64,000 nucleotides of DNA from Diphasiastrum complanatum (GCA_029204225.1 CM055097.1:30641599-30705598); one strand, 5' to 3'. Shown: positions 9,834 through 21,597, counted from the stretch's first letter. Program-made: numbers and translations. Notes: a model not told the origin generated them from the sequence alone.

Positions 9834-12240
9834 AAGATTCCTCATTCAGTTTGCATCGCCGTAAACCTCCTCGCTCTTATTCAGGAGATATTTTTATGAT
9901 TTATATCAAGAATAACGCCGAGCAGCTCACCCTGGCCAAGGATATCCTCACAACCCTTGGCTTTGATCTGACTCTTTCTGTGACCAGCAGAGCGAGAGCC
10001 TGATCCGAGCAGCCTACTCCACCTATTCGGATGAATTCCAAACTTTCAAGCTTACATCTAAGAGTGGCAGTTATACAATCATCAACGTCTCTCCTGAGAA
10101 TCTCCAGAGCATTGGCTTCCCTAATCTCAGAGAGACAATCCATGGCAAGGGCACTAACTATGATGCCAAGTACTTTACAAAGTTTCTGACAGAGGAAGGC
10201 AACACCATTGCCCAAACCAATGACGCGATCACCATACGCCTCATCACAGATCCCCATCGATGGGCCGCCTCGAAAATCCTCGTCACCATAGTTGAAGTGC
10301 ATACTGCCAAGATGGATCGCATACCACCGAGCGACCTCTTCTCTTTGACCCTCACCATGGACGATCCCACTCAAAATTACAAGTGGGCTGAGAAGGTAGT
10401 AGAGAAACTGTGCGGTAGAAAACCAACTACCAAATGTGGATATCTCCTACACATGTTGGTTACCAAACAGTTGGGATCTAGGGGGACTGCTTCCATCAAG
10501 GAGCTGGATGATCTCTATCCAAGCACAAAAAAGCTAGCCACACCCCAACCAATAGCTGAACCAATCTCACCAGCCCCACCTACTAAGAAGTAGAAAGAGA
10601 AGGCGATCAGCACAGAAGCCGATGTCCCTCACGACATTCTATCCAGCGACATCGGGACTGAGTATGCTGAATCCAAAGGGAGCCTTAGACCCTCTCAGGT
10701 CCCAAAGGAGGTCCTAGAGCAGCAAGCGGCCTTACTCCACCAGGCCCAACAACGTAGGCAAACAGTAGTGGCAGCAGCAGGCAGCTCAATGGTGGCAGAC
10801 AGTTCTGGTTCTGATCCTATGGGCGTGGTTCCGTCCACACAGGCAACCTCCATAACCCCATCCCCCTCACTTGCTCTCACACTTCCACCACCACCCCCAC
10901 TATTTACTGCCACCTCCACACCATCACTAACTCTCAACACGGGCTTCACTTCCATACTTTCACAAAAGCGCTCACCTATACAAATCTCCATCCGACTTGA
11001 CTCTACAGTCAACGTAGATGATTTTGCATTACAATTACTAACCGCACTTCCATCAACCGCCGTCATCACTAACCCAATCCACACATCTCCGCCATGCAAT
11101 ATCTCCCCACCTCTTTCACCCATCAATCCTCAATCACCTCCACCAGCCTTTCATACATCTCCATCTAACCCTGCTCCTGATTTTCTACCCTTTAACCCAA
11201 TGTCGTATCCTAACTACACACGCACCCTCCCTGACATTGGTCCTTGGGAGAAGCTACCCCTTGCAGCCCAAAAAGCGGTATGGTTGGTGAATGAGCTCCA
11301 ATACAATCTATTCGGCACCCTAGGAGGACAATATACTATGCGACAATTCGACGATGGTACTATGGCGGACCTTCAGAAAGAAAAAACAAGGCTGGAGGAG
11401 GAAAAAAAACAACAACAACTGCAGATTCAGAACCTTACCAATTATAATCAACAACAGCAGCAGATGCTACTCCACCTCTAGAACTAGCTCCAACTGAAGG
11501 TACCCCACATGCAGCATACACAAAGCCGAAAGGGATGAGGCTGTAGCAGATGCACAAGCCACACGTTCCGTTATGAAGGAATAGCTGGGAATTGGTGGAC
11601 TTCAACAACTTCGCACCACCAGCTATTCCTGAGGGAACTGCCATTCCAGTGGTGGCCTATCAAATGCTGGCCCAAAAGTTGAAAGCCACAATCATACCTT
11701 GCTTCCTTCGAGGCCCTGAACCTGCACATAGACACCTTGGAAGAATGCTTAAAGGTAGTTGTCCAGTCAACACCATCTGTTCATGTAGAGCACGCCCAAT
11801 TTCATGATTCGGGGCACCACTTTGATGGAGCAGATCGTGGAGATGGCGCAGGATTCCAGCAGCCTCCTCCTGCAACTCAAGGCTCCTCATTTCAAGGCCA
11901 ACCCCTGGGGCAATGAGCTCAAGCACCAACCAATCCGTCAGGCTCTGGGGGTACCAGCTCCCAACACTATCTTTTTCCTTCCACCGCTTCTAACCCTCTT
12001 GACACCACTAACCCCCCATTTATTCCACGACAATTTTCTCCTGAGTCACAAAGAATTGTTGAAGCTAACCTCTCGCCTCCTCTCTCTCCTGAACCCGATT
12101 CCCAAATTCAACACGAGATTGCCTTTGAAGCACCAACCATCCGGCACAGAATCACGCCCATAGAATCGAACAAGGAGTTGCATGCCTCTCAGGAGTTTGC
12201 CAAGAAATATCCAACGAAAAAGAGCGAGGTTTTCATATAA
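9834..12240 (+). pseudogene. Gypsy accessory ORF A (copy 1)
   Basis: The reading opens at ATG 9834 (MASQDSSFSLHRRKPPRSYS), shifts frame near 9985 and then stays in one frame for a long stretch. The N-terminal third is an ordered-looking domain (SGSYTIINVSPENLQSIGFP … DPHRWAASKI … NYKWAEKVVEKLCG). A Pro/Ser/Thr-rich linker follows (10550-11210), then a Gln/Glu coiled coil (LQKEKTRLEEEKKQQQLQ, 11370-11420) and further Pro-rich sequence to about 12240. It has a stop at 10591 where copy 2 has Gln, while copy 2 has a stop near 37722 where this copy has Lys. It lies downstream of integrase and upstream of the missing 3' LTR, the position of additional ORFs known in some Tat-type gypsy elements. Function unknown. 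Confidence 0.65.
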
Positions 12241-12437
12241 TGCCAAATTTGGACCAGAGTCAAACACATAAAGAAGCAGTCAAACTCCTGGATCCACAAC
12301 CTCTCTGGCGCCATCAGCTCTTCCTACAAAGTAAGACCTCGATGGCACGGTATATCAAAGCTCCCTCTTACATGCGCACAAATCTTATTACTATCCAATA
12401 GCATGGCGAGAACTGTTTCCTGCCACCAAGGTCAAGA

Positions 12438-12832
12438 ATAGGATATTTTGGCCCAAGACTTCATACGATTCACATGATCATTTAAGCTCATTCCACTTTC
12501 TAGCTTTAATGCAAAAAATTGAGTTTCGATGGATAAGGTTTCTACTTGCACTGAACAGATAGGAGCAGCAGGCTTAGATCGAGATGGGTAGTCCTTTACG
12601 TGATGTTCAATACCATAGTTTTCACAAGCTGGAGGAAAACCGAGTTTATCTCGGCAGCGAATACTAGGATGTTTACGTGCATAGATAAAACATCCTCGTA
12701 TTGTGGGCAGTTGATGTGCAGCAAAGACAGCTTGGTTTGGATTGTAAGCTTGGGCATTGAAATCCATTGTTTGAGCATTAGAATCATAGGTATAATAGAC
12801 AACCATTTCAATAGAGTATTGCGGTTGAGTAT
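12438..12832 (-). pseudogene. Gypsy gag-like remnant, 3' piece (split by L1)
   Basis: The minus strand carries VVYYTYDSNAQTMDFNAQ and a Cys/His stretch, CENYGIEHHVKDYPSR, like a degenerate zinc knuckle. It continues the reading of 18134-18577, separated from it only by the 5.3-kb L1 insertion and its AGTAT target duplication. The end near 12438 abuts the opposite-strand gypsy copy 1. The host element is minus-strand and inactive. Confidence 0.6.
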
Positions 12833-13667
12833 TGTTCAAAAAAGTACAAAAGGGACCAAGAGTGGATCCTAATCTGATCCTCAAGAGGGATTGGATGTTA
12901 GATTTACTTGATCTATCAATCTACATAAGATTAAGATCAATCTAGATCAATTCTAGACATAAAATCCAAACAAGAACAATCATTTATTGAAGGTAAATGT
13001 ACTTGCTGGTTTCAAACGTGTGAAACACTGTCTGAGTACCGAATCCAACCTGAAAATCAAGTACACATTGATAGAACCTCAAAACAATCAAAACAAATGT
13101 AGACAAATGGAGAGAATCACTCAAAATTGCTTCCAAAACCAAGATTGGTGTCTCACACTGATTATGGCCAAATGTGGCTCTATATATACAATAAGTGAGA
13201 GCTCATGGTACTGATCATCCCTTTGATCCCACATGTGTGAAGGTGCTTTGCCATATGATGATTCATCGTGCAAAACTGACACTTGGACAAAACCTTCTAT
13301 TTTGGGCACTTTTGGTCCATTTTCCTTCTATATGGAGATCTACTTGAAAATCTTCTAGAAGTCAAAATTCGTCTACTTCAGCTTATTACACACATGTGAA
13401 CTATCCTCTACACATGGGATGTGACACCTAACCAAAATATTTGGCTCATGCAATCAATAGATTGATGCCATGTGTCATATATCTTGAAAACTAGTTTTTG
13501 GCCTTTTTAGCCACTGGAACTTGAATTAAATCATATGTACAACCTATATGATTATGGTACATGACAAGTACACTACTTTCACACATGGGAATAGGCTCCA
13601 CACATGTGTAATCATCCTATATACATGATTTTTGGCCTCTACCAAGCTTATTTTTGCATTTTTCACA
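12833..13667 (-). repeat. L1 3' LTR
   Basis: This is the left LTR, which is 3' because the element runs on the minus strand. It has TG…CA ends and contains ACGTGTGAAAC near 13016 and CACATGTG repeats near 13390-13610. A TATA-like TATATATAC lies near 13181. It is about 96 percent identical by eye to the right LTR. Confidence 0.92.
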
Positions 13668-13804
13668 CTCCTCAAAAATCTAGCTTGGTAAATCTAGCTT
13701 GATGGAAAACATGATGATCTTGAACTTGACTTCATGGGCTGAATTGGTCTTTGCTAGTTCAAAAGGTGTGAATATCAGCCAATGAGCTTGATGTTGATCT
13801 GAAA

Positions 13805-15637
13805 TCACCATATCCATGATAGTGCTTCTTTGATGTTGACATCTTTGATGAACTTGAGATCTTTGCACCATCCTAGCACCTTCCAAATTGATTCCTTCCA
13901 AATTTCATGTAGATGCTTGACTTTGAGGCTTGCTCCTTCCTCATGTGCATGCTCCTCCATGAGAAAATAAAGATTTCTTATTGACTTATTAGGATCACAA
14001 ATATCTAACATCATGTTACCATGATCTAGAGAATTAGACTTATCCAGATTGGCAAGACTGTGCATGCTATAATAACAAAGTGTCTGCATCATATCTTCAT
14101 GCTTGTTTACCATGCTAATCTCAGATCCAATGAGGCTAAATACTTCATTATGGAGATAAGTGTCTTTAGAAGATGATTCACTTACTCTCATAAAGAGTTT
14201 ACAATTTGCCTCAATACAAATTTTCAAACTATGAGTGAACAAATCACTTTTGCTCTTACATGATTCAAGAGCATACATTTGATGAAATAACCATTTGCTT
14301 TCTAATTGATTTAAAATCAATTTCAACCTTTTAAGAACATCATCTATGTTCTCAAGAGAGACTTCATACTCAACTAGTATGGCTTTACTCAAATTTTGAG
14401 ATGCAATGATCTCACTAAAGCAAATTGATTTATCAAATGACATAAGAGAAGTAAGTATGAGATGTATACCACATGAGATATGCTCCTCTTTCCCTTGAAA
14501 TGTGAGCCACATGGAATCAATTATATTTCTTGAGTTTCTTTTTGGAATCACAACTTGAGAAGGTCTCTCCTCCTCAATCCTTGGCACACTTGAACCTTGA
14601 GATGATTATTTAAGATCCTCTTCATGGTGCTCCTTCTTGATGGAAATCCGAGACCTCCATGTCTCATATTGATCACAACAACTATGACCACACAATATGC
14701 ACTTCCTATGATTATCAAAATTACTTATGCTAGAAACATAAGTCCAAAAATCACCACAACCTGGCATGATTTTTCTAATATTGAAATCAAAAGGCATTTC
14801 CATCTCAATAAGGCTAACTACTTGCTTATGGATATAAGTGTCCACTTTGGATGCTTCACTTATTCTCATAATAAGTTTACAACTTGCCTTTAAGATTGAA
14901 AACTTACAATTTTCATCTTTATGAATGAACACTTACATTCATGATCTTATTGAAACCAAAGATCCTACATTATTAAGATATTTCCATTTCCTTGACTTCA
15001 TAACTAATGTAAGCTTACAACGAAAACATATTTTGCTATCTTTTAAGGCATCACACTCAACTAGTATTGCCTTAATCCACCTTTGAGATACAAAAATCAC
15101 TTCAAAGCAAAATGGTTCTTCATAAGTTGACATGATAGCATAAATGAAACTATTTTCATTTTGAGACTGCTTCTTATTCTTGATTGATTTCTCTTGGATA
15201 ATAACAATAAGTTTGAACTTATCTAAAGTTCCAAGCAAACTACTCTCCAAGGACATGAAATAAATCCAAGTTACTTTTATGAAAGTGACATCTATCTTTT
15301 CATCTTGAACCAAAGAATGCACTTCCAAATGAAAAATCTCAAAAGATTTGACATCTGTTGTGATGGACTCTTGAAGACAAATCTTGCAAGTCCTTGTGAG
15401 ACTCCAAGCCTCATTCACCTTTCCACAAAGGAAACACCTTCCATTGGAATTGTCCTTCTTGTATTTTCATTTCAAACTTGAAGCTCCATCCTTCACCTCG
15501 GCCCCCTTGCTTTGGTTCTCCTTGGATGGATTGGTCTTCTTTTTGTAGCATCTTGAGAAAATATATCTTCCCTTGCCACAAAGGTTGCACTTAGGATCCT
15601 TTCTTTCCTTCAATAGGATGCCACCTATTGATGCCAT
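13805..15637 (-). pseudogene. L1 611-codon frame: mini-gag, zinc knuckle and duplicated unknown domain
   Basis: A single minus-strand frame runs from ATG 15637 to the stop near 13805, interrupted by four stops (15467-15469 TGA, 14939-14941 TGA, 14933-14935 TAA, 14606-14608 TAA) and no frameshift. Residues 1-9, MASIGGILL, match the start of copia gag proteins. They are joined directly to a knuckle, CNLCGKGRYIFSRC (17-30), whose His is Tyr. A second Cys cluster, CFLCGKV…CKIC, follows near residues 68-85. Two related units of about 150 residues come next. In unit 1 the paired motifs are KAILVECDALKDS and CKLIMRISEASKVDTY; in unit 2 they are KAILVEYEVSLEN and CKLFMRVSESSSKDTY. Unit 1 also holds CILCGHSCC. 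No enzyme motif is visible and I do not recognise the repeated domain. It was probably intact when the element last moved. Confidence 0.7.
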
Positions 15638-17282
15638 GTGAATAAAAACCTATGATATGATTCTACAAATGTAATTTGTGACTTTCAAGAGACTAGATTT
15701 GAACATTTTTAATAATCTAGAATGATCTACAAAAGATCTAGCTCACAAACCTAAGAATCAATCTTCACACTAATGACTAGTCACTTGGAAACTTTGCTTT
15801 GATCACTAAGACAAAAGCACACAATATTTGAATCAAATCACAAAAGAAATCAGATTTAATCTCCTATTGTAATCATCAAATACCAATGACTCTTTCTTTT
15901 GAAAGCTGAAATAAATATGAAAAGATTTGACACCTAGATTTTTCTTTTCACTTGACAAGTTCTCTCAACACTTGAGATTCTTGAACAAAAGATGGGTTTT
16001 GTTTCAAACACATGAAAATCAAACTTAATCACTTCTTTTGGACTCACTCTTGACCCAAATAATCTCACACTTGAGATTTAGAATGAATTTGATTTGATTT
16101 GACAACAAACTATACCACCAATTTTTCACAAAGCTTAAAAAAATTAGACAACTAGAGATTCACAAAGATCTCAACCATGCATGAATACTCAAATATGGAC
16201 TCCTCATTCTAGACATCCAATGGGATCTCAAATTGACCCTCACACTCTCACAAAGAAAGTTGAATAGAACTAATTTGAGCTTCATACATACTATGTCAAT
16301 TTTTGCTCAATAAATTGATTCAATCACCCCTATTGGATTCTACCAATTACTCTACCTTTAGAGAATTGGAATGAAATTCAAAATCAAAAGTTGTGATTTT
16401 TCTCACTAAGATATTGTGCTTCAAAGAGCTAATGCCACTTAGAAAGATTTGATCACCTAGGAGAAGACAAATTCTCCACCAATAACAACACAAAAGCCCT
16501 CTACAAAGGAAGGAACTCTTAGAAAATTGGATCTCTCTCTACATATTTGTCATAGACACCTTAATGACTCTTTTCAAACCTTACAATCACTCAAACAAAT
16601 TGAGTAGGGTTGAACAATGTGACTTGGATCTCAATCTCTTTTCTAGAACTCTCAATTTAAGCCAATCTATGTCAAATTCTACAAAAAATTTGCATAGATG
16701 CTCTATATGCACTAGAAACTCTCAAAGGTTTCACTTGGAGGACAGATCCAAAGATGTTTTCTAGCAAATTGATGCTTCTAAACTTGACCCTATCACTCTT
16801 GAACAAATCTAGAGTGATGGTACAATGGATTTCAAACTCTCACCTTGCGTATCACTCCTTAATCTATGATTTTTTGCAAAATCTCTCTTAACTTCAACAT
16901 ACACTCAAAAAATCAGAAAAAATCATTTAATGCTCCTAATTCAAGCTTCAATTTTAATTTTTTGGCTGATCTAATCCAAGAACTAATCAAGGGATTAGAT
17001 TCTCTATAGAAAATGCTTGATTTTGCACTAAAACTCTCTCAAATTGGGTGTGTGAGTCAAATTGTACAAATTTTTGAATTTTCTCAGCCAAAACTGGAGC
17101 TGTACGACCTCACACGTGTGAAAAGGGTTCCTACAGCCCACAACAAGATTTGGACCAAAAATTTTGAGGATAGCTATCAAATCCAACTCACTACACAAAA
17201 TTTGACTAGTTTTCAAAAAATTGCTAATTTTGGCGTTGATTTGGATTAACTCTATCAATTTCAACAAAAACTCTTGTACTTG
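15638..17282 (-). other. L1 noncoding leader
   Basis: About 1.65 kb of AT-rich DNA lies between PBS and ATG, with stops in all minus-strand frames. It is the expected place for a packaging signal, which cannot be shown by eye. A CACACGTGTG palindrome lies at 17111-17120. Confidence 0.6.
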
Positions 17283-17294
17283 GCTCTGATACCA
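17283..17294 (-). other. L1 primer-binding site, tRNA-iMet type
   Basis: The minus strand reads TGGTATCAGAGC immediately inside the 5' LTR (17295). It fixes the element's orientation. Confidence 0.9.
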
Positions 17295-18128
17295 TGTGCA
17301 AAAGGTACAAAAAGGACCAAGAGTGGATCCTAATCTGATCCTCAAGAGGGATTGGATGTTAGATTTACTTGATCTATCAATCTACATAAGATTAAGATCA
17401 ATCTAGATCAATTCTAGACATAAAATCCAAACAAGAACAATCATTTATTGAAGGTAAATGTACTTGCTGGTTTTACACGTGTGAAACACTGTCTGAGTAC
17501 CGAATCCAACCTGAAAATCAAGTACACATTGATAGAACCTCAAAACAATCAAAACAAATGTAGACAAATGGAGAGAATCACCCAAAATTGCTTCCAAAAC
17601 CAAGATTGGTGTCTCACACTGATTATGGCCAAATGTGGCTCTATATATACAATAAGTGGGTGCTCGTGGTACTGATCATCCCTTTGATCCCACATGTGTG
17701 AAGGTGCTTTGTCATATGATGATTCATCATGCAAAACTGATTCTTGGACAAAACCTTCTATTTTGAGCACTTTTGGTCCATTTTCCTTCTATATGGAGAT
17801 CTACTTGAAAATCTTCTAGAAGTCAAAATTCGTCTACTTCAGATTATTCCACACATGTGAACTGTCCTCTACACATGGGATGTGACACCTAACCAAAATA
17901 TTTGGCTCATAAAATCAATAGATTGATGCCATGTGTCATATATCTAGAAAACTAGCTTTTGGCCTTTTTAGCCACTAGAACTTGAATGAAATCATGTAGA
18001 CAACCTATATGATTATGGTACATGACAAGTACACTAGTTTCACACATGGGAATAGGCTCCACACATGTGTAATCATCCTATATACATGATTTTTGGCCTC
18101 TACCAAGCTTATTTTTGTATTTTTCACA
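17295..18128 (-). repeat. L1 5' LTR
   Basis: The right LTR is 834 bp with TG…CA ends and lies next to the AGTAT target duplication. TATATATAC at 17642-17650 could be the promoter TATA box, and ACACGTGT lies at 17475-17482. Confidence 0.92.
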
Positions 18129-18133
18129 AGTAT

Positions 18134-18577
18134 TGTCTTCCACATAGTAGGTTTCTGGATCGATGGTATTCGGATCAGGATAATGGACAACGTTTTGTGG
18201 GGCAGGTTGGTTAACAACAAACTGTTGACGTGGTGATGGGTATTGATTTGGTGCTGTTAGTCGTGGTTGGTAGACCCCTGGTCGTGGCACAGGCTGTTGT
18301 GGAGGGTAAGGGCGGTAAGCTCGATAGATGGAGGGTCTGGTGGTTGCTAGAAAATGGTTTCGCAGTTGAGGGCATTCATTAGCAGTGTGATGTTGTGAGC
18401 AGATCGGACACCAAATATTTTTCTGTGCTGGAAAGGATTTCTCAGCAATTTGTTTCATAGCAGTTTGGAAATCGGCAGTGAGCTTATCCATATGAGATTG
18501 TTCAGCTTTTTGCCAGGCTTCCATTTGATGTAGAAGTTCAGAAGATTGAGCAATATTGTTAGACTTTAGGTGATTAG
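18134..18577 (-). pseudogene. Gypsy gag-like remnant, middle piece
   Basis: One open minus-strand stretch encodes a Gln/Asn-rich segment. It holds a zinc-binding motif, CPICSQHHTANEC (Cys2-His-Cys type), and a Pro/Gln-rich tail ending PETYYVEDN. A helical stretch (LLHQMEAWQKAEQSHMDKL) precedes the motif. It is bounded by two insertions: L1 on the left (target duplication AGTAT) and C2 on the right (target duplication ATTAG at 18573-18577). Its upstream continuation is at 24613-24720. The layout fits a gag C-terminus, so I assign it to the minus-strand gypsy host, with the exact lineage unresolved. Confidence 0.65.
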
Positions 18578-18851
18578 ACTTAGAATTTGCTTTGCACAGG
18601 AACACAGATCATGCTACACAATAACACAGACAGAAAACACTCTCCATAGCAAGCTCACATAGCAACTGTATTTCTCAAAATGGAATTACACTGTACATAT
18701 AGTTGTTCACTCAGGCAACCCATGCATGACCCAGGTTGCCATTGGCGGGATGCGTGTCTTGTCGACTTGCCTAGTGGCGAGGCCAACCAATCCTTATCAA
18801 CTGATAGGACCCAGAGTACAGTAACACAATGATTCTACTTTAATTCTAACT
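18578..18851 (-). repeat. C2 3' LTR
   Basis: This 274-bp LTR follows the RNase H end at 18906. The adjoining minus-strand AAGAGACAG may be the polypurine tract. Its terminal bases are not TG/CA; the boundary is fixed by the ATTAG duplication. Confidence 0.9.
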
Positions 18852-18905
18852 CTGTCTCTTAAAGTAGAGTCTACTTTTTATACAGTCATATACATAGCTT
18901 TAAAG

Positions 18906-20942
18906 TCAACAAACTTTAAGTACAGAAAGCTTTGATCTAAACTTATCAAACTTTTCTTCAACAAGTGGCTTAGTGAAAATATCAGCTAGTTGTTCTTCTG
19001 TGCTACAATGAACAACATGAATTTCACGACTCAGCAGCGTCTCACGTATAAAGTGATACTGAATCTCATGGTGTTTAGTTCTCGCATGGAACATTGGATT
19101 CTTTGCTAGCTGAATGCCACTCTGACTGTCGCTATGTAATGTCGTGGGATTTTTCTGCCTCATGCCAACTTTTTCCAAGATTTGTCTCAACCATATAGCT
19201 TCATGTGCTACACTACACATTGCCCTATACTCTGCTTCTATGGTGGATAGAGCAATTGTACTTTGCTTCTTACTAGACCAGGAAAAGCAACTACCACAAA
19301 ACTGGAATACATACCCTATGATGGATCTACGATTATCATAGTCACCTCCCCAATCTGCATCCACATAGCCACACAACTCAGGTAAACCATCATGCTTCTT
19401 GTAAATCGAGCCATAATCTGAAGTGCCTTTCACATAATGCAAAATGCATTTAGCTGCCTTCCAATGTGTTTCCGTAGATGCTGTCATAAACTGACTTACA
19501 ATGCCAACAACATAGCATATATCTGGTCTAGTCGTGGAAAGATAAATCAAGCTCCCTACTAACTGCCTATACAGTGTAGCATCAAATGACTGTGACTCAT
19601 CAAGCTTAGAAAGCATTTACCTGGTTCAATAGGAGTATTTACTGGTTTGCAATCTTGCAACCTAAACTTGTGCAGCAACTCTTTGACATACTTCACCTGT
19701 GTTAAACCCACTTCGTGTCCTTTTTGCCACACCTCTACTCCAAGGCAATAATGCATCAGGCTGAGATCTGTCATCTGAAATTATTCCATGAGATCTTTCT
19801 TGATCATATCTATCATCTCTTGATTATTTTTCGTAATAATCAAGTCATCAACATAAAGAGCAATCAAAGCAACCATACCATCAAAGCATAAGACATATAG
19901 ATTTGGATCAGAGTGTGTTCTCTTTGAACGAAAGTAGGCATCAATCCTGCTATACCATGCATGTGGTGCCTGTTTAAGACTATAAAGCGCTTTTTTCAAG
20001 TGACATACTTTATTTTCTTGTCCCTTCGTTACAAAGCCTTCAGGTTGATCCATGAACACCTCTTCTTCTAACTCACCATTTAGAAAAGTAGATTTCACAT
20101 TCATCTAATGCAAAGGCCAACCAAAATGTGAAGCTAAAGCAACAAGTAGACGTAGAATATTCCACTTACATACTGGCACAAAAGTCTCCTCATAAGTCAA
20201 TGCCTTTACTTTGGGCATACCCTTTGATCACCAATCTTGCCTTGTGCTTTGCTATACTTCCATCTGCATGGTACTTAGTTCTGTATACCCATTTACAACC
20301 AATGGGTTTCTTGCCAACTGGTGGTTCTACTAAGTCCCATGTGCTATGCTTAGCAATTGACTCCATCTCCTCTCCCATGGCCTTGACCCAAATGTCATCA
20401 TCCTTTGCTTTACCATAAGTCGAAGGTTCTTTGCTTTGAATAATGCTAGATAGGAGAGCATAATTTTCTTCATACCTTTCAGGTTGTGTCTTCTCTCTTG
20501 TTGATCTTTGTAGCTCTCCCTGGCTAGATGATCCTAGAAAGTCATCCATGTCGCGGCTCTTCAATAGTCTCTCAAACCACTTAGAGAGCTTCCTGTCAAG
20601 TGATCGGCTTCTTGGTGAAAATGTATCCCAAGGTACATCCTTCTCCTTGCGTTTTTCACCTGCAACTTCAATCCTTCTTGCACCAAAAGGTTTGTCCCTA
20701 CCTCTTCAACCTGTCTCTTGAGGTTGAGTAGTAGTATCTTGAGATGTATCCTCTTTTTCATCACTTGGAAGGTCAATGAATGGATCATCGTCAGGTGGTA
20801 TCCTCACTATACCATCTTTCCCACTGGATGTATCTATCTTCTCAGCATCCTTGTCTTCATACATCTTGGAGTCATCAAAGATAACATCATGACTTACATG
20901 GATTTTGTTTTCCACTGGAACAAAACATCTATAGCCTTTCAC
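18906..20942 (-). pseudogene. C2 reverse transcriptase and RNase H
   Basis: In minus-strand order: a linker with SHDVIFDDSKMYEDKD (near 20890), an RT start with TWDLVEPPVGKKPIGCKWVY (near 20310), KARLVIKGYAQ, then a frame break near 20190. After that come STFLNGELEEEVFMDQPEGF and the catalytic YVDDLIIT (near 19840), another break near 19775, and SLMHYCLGVEVWQKG. RNase H lies in the last open stretch (19616-18906), with DADWGGDYDNRRS, STIEAEYRAM and the ending ADIFTKPL. Copia pol is normally one frame; at least three breaks mean this copy makes no enzyme. Catalytic residues that remain are intact, so decay followed insertion. Confidence 0.85.
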
Positions 20943-20999
20943 ATGATCATCATATCCTAGGAATATGCACTTGATAGATTTTACATCAAGTTTACGTCT

Positions 21000-21597
21000 C
21001 TCTTCCTTAGGAACGTGTACAAAGGCCTTACATCCAAAGATTCACAAGTGGTTCACCTTTGGTTTCTTCATCGTGAATGCTTCCTCAGGTGTTATCTTTG
21101 GTATGGCGATGGTAGGACTTCTATTTTGAAGATAGACTACCGTACTGCATGCTTCTGACCAAAAATCTTTTGGTAGCTTCATCTCAGCTAGCATAGATCT
21201 GGCACTTTTCACAATCGTACGATTCTTGCGCTCAGCTACACCATTGAGAGCAGGAGTATGATCTTGTGTATAATGTCTTTTAATCCCAAATTGATCACAA
21301 AGATCATTGAAGTCATTAGACTTATACTCACCTCCACTATCTGATCTTAGAACTTTGATCTTCCTACCTGTCTGATTTTTTACCAATGCTTTGAAGCTCT
21401 CGAAGTTGACAAATGCATCTAATTTTCTTCTTTAAGAAGTAGATCCATGTCTTATGTGACATATCATCAATAAAGGTCATGAAATAGAAGGCTTTACCTA
21501 AGGACATGGTCCTCATAGGCCCACATAAATCTGTGTGGATTAAATCCAGGATGTTCTTTGCTCTTGCAACAACCCCTTTATTGAACTTCTCTCGATG
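21000..21597 (-). pseudogene. C2 integrase core
   Basis: The three acidic positions of the DDE core are visible on the minus strand: IHTDLCGPM (near 21540), LRSDSGGEY (near 21345) and NGVAERKN (near 21235). One frame break near 21400 and a stop before LIHTD separate the blocks. RSPTIAIPKITPEEA follows the core as usual in copia. It would insert the cDNA into chromosomal DNA if intact. Confidence 0.8.

Larger units (their letters stand above)
12833..18128 (-). mobile_element. L1: complete non-autonomous LTR retrotransposon without pol
   Basis: The element is 5296 bp with two LTRs (835 and 834 bp, TG…CA ends), a tRNA-iMet PBS, a polypurine tract (minus strand GATTTTTGAGGAG, 13668-13680) and a perfect 5-bp target duplication AGTAT (12828-12832 and 18129-18133). 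The LTRs differ at roughly 30 positions, so the insertion is moderately old. Inside there is no protease, integrase, reverse transcriptase or RNase H. The only coding region is the single frame at 13805-15637; a noncoding leader of about 1.65 kb precedes it. It resembles the large non-autonomous derivatives known in plants but carries a long protein frame of its own. It sits inside a gypsy gag-like sequence. Confidence 0.92.

Noticed and set aside
9901-10374. 157-residue minus-strand frame opposite accessory ORF A (also at 36360-36833)
   Set aside because: It mirrors a high-scoring plus-strand coding region, has no family motif, and is present in both copies only because they are duplicates.
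10695-11126. 143-residue Gly/Val-rich minus-strand frame (also 37166-37597)
   Set aside because: It is the antisense shadow of the Pro/Ser/Thr-rich linker of accessory ORF A.
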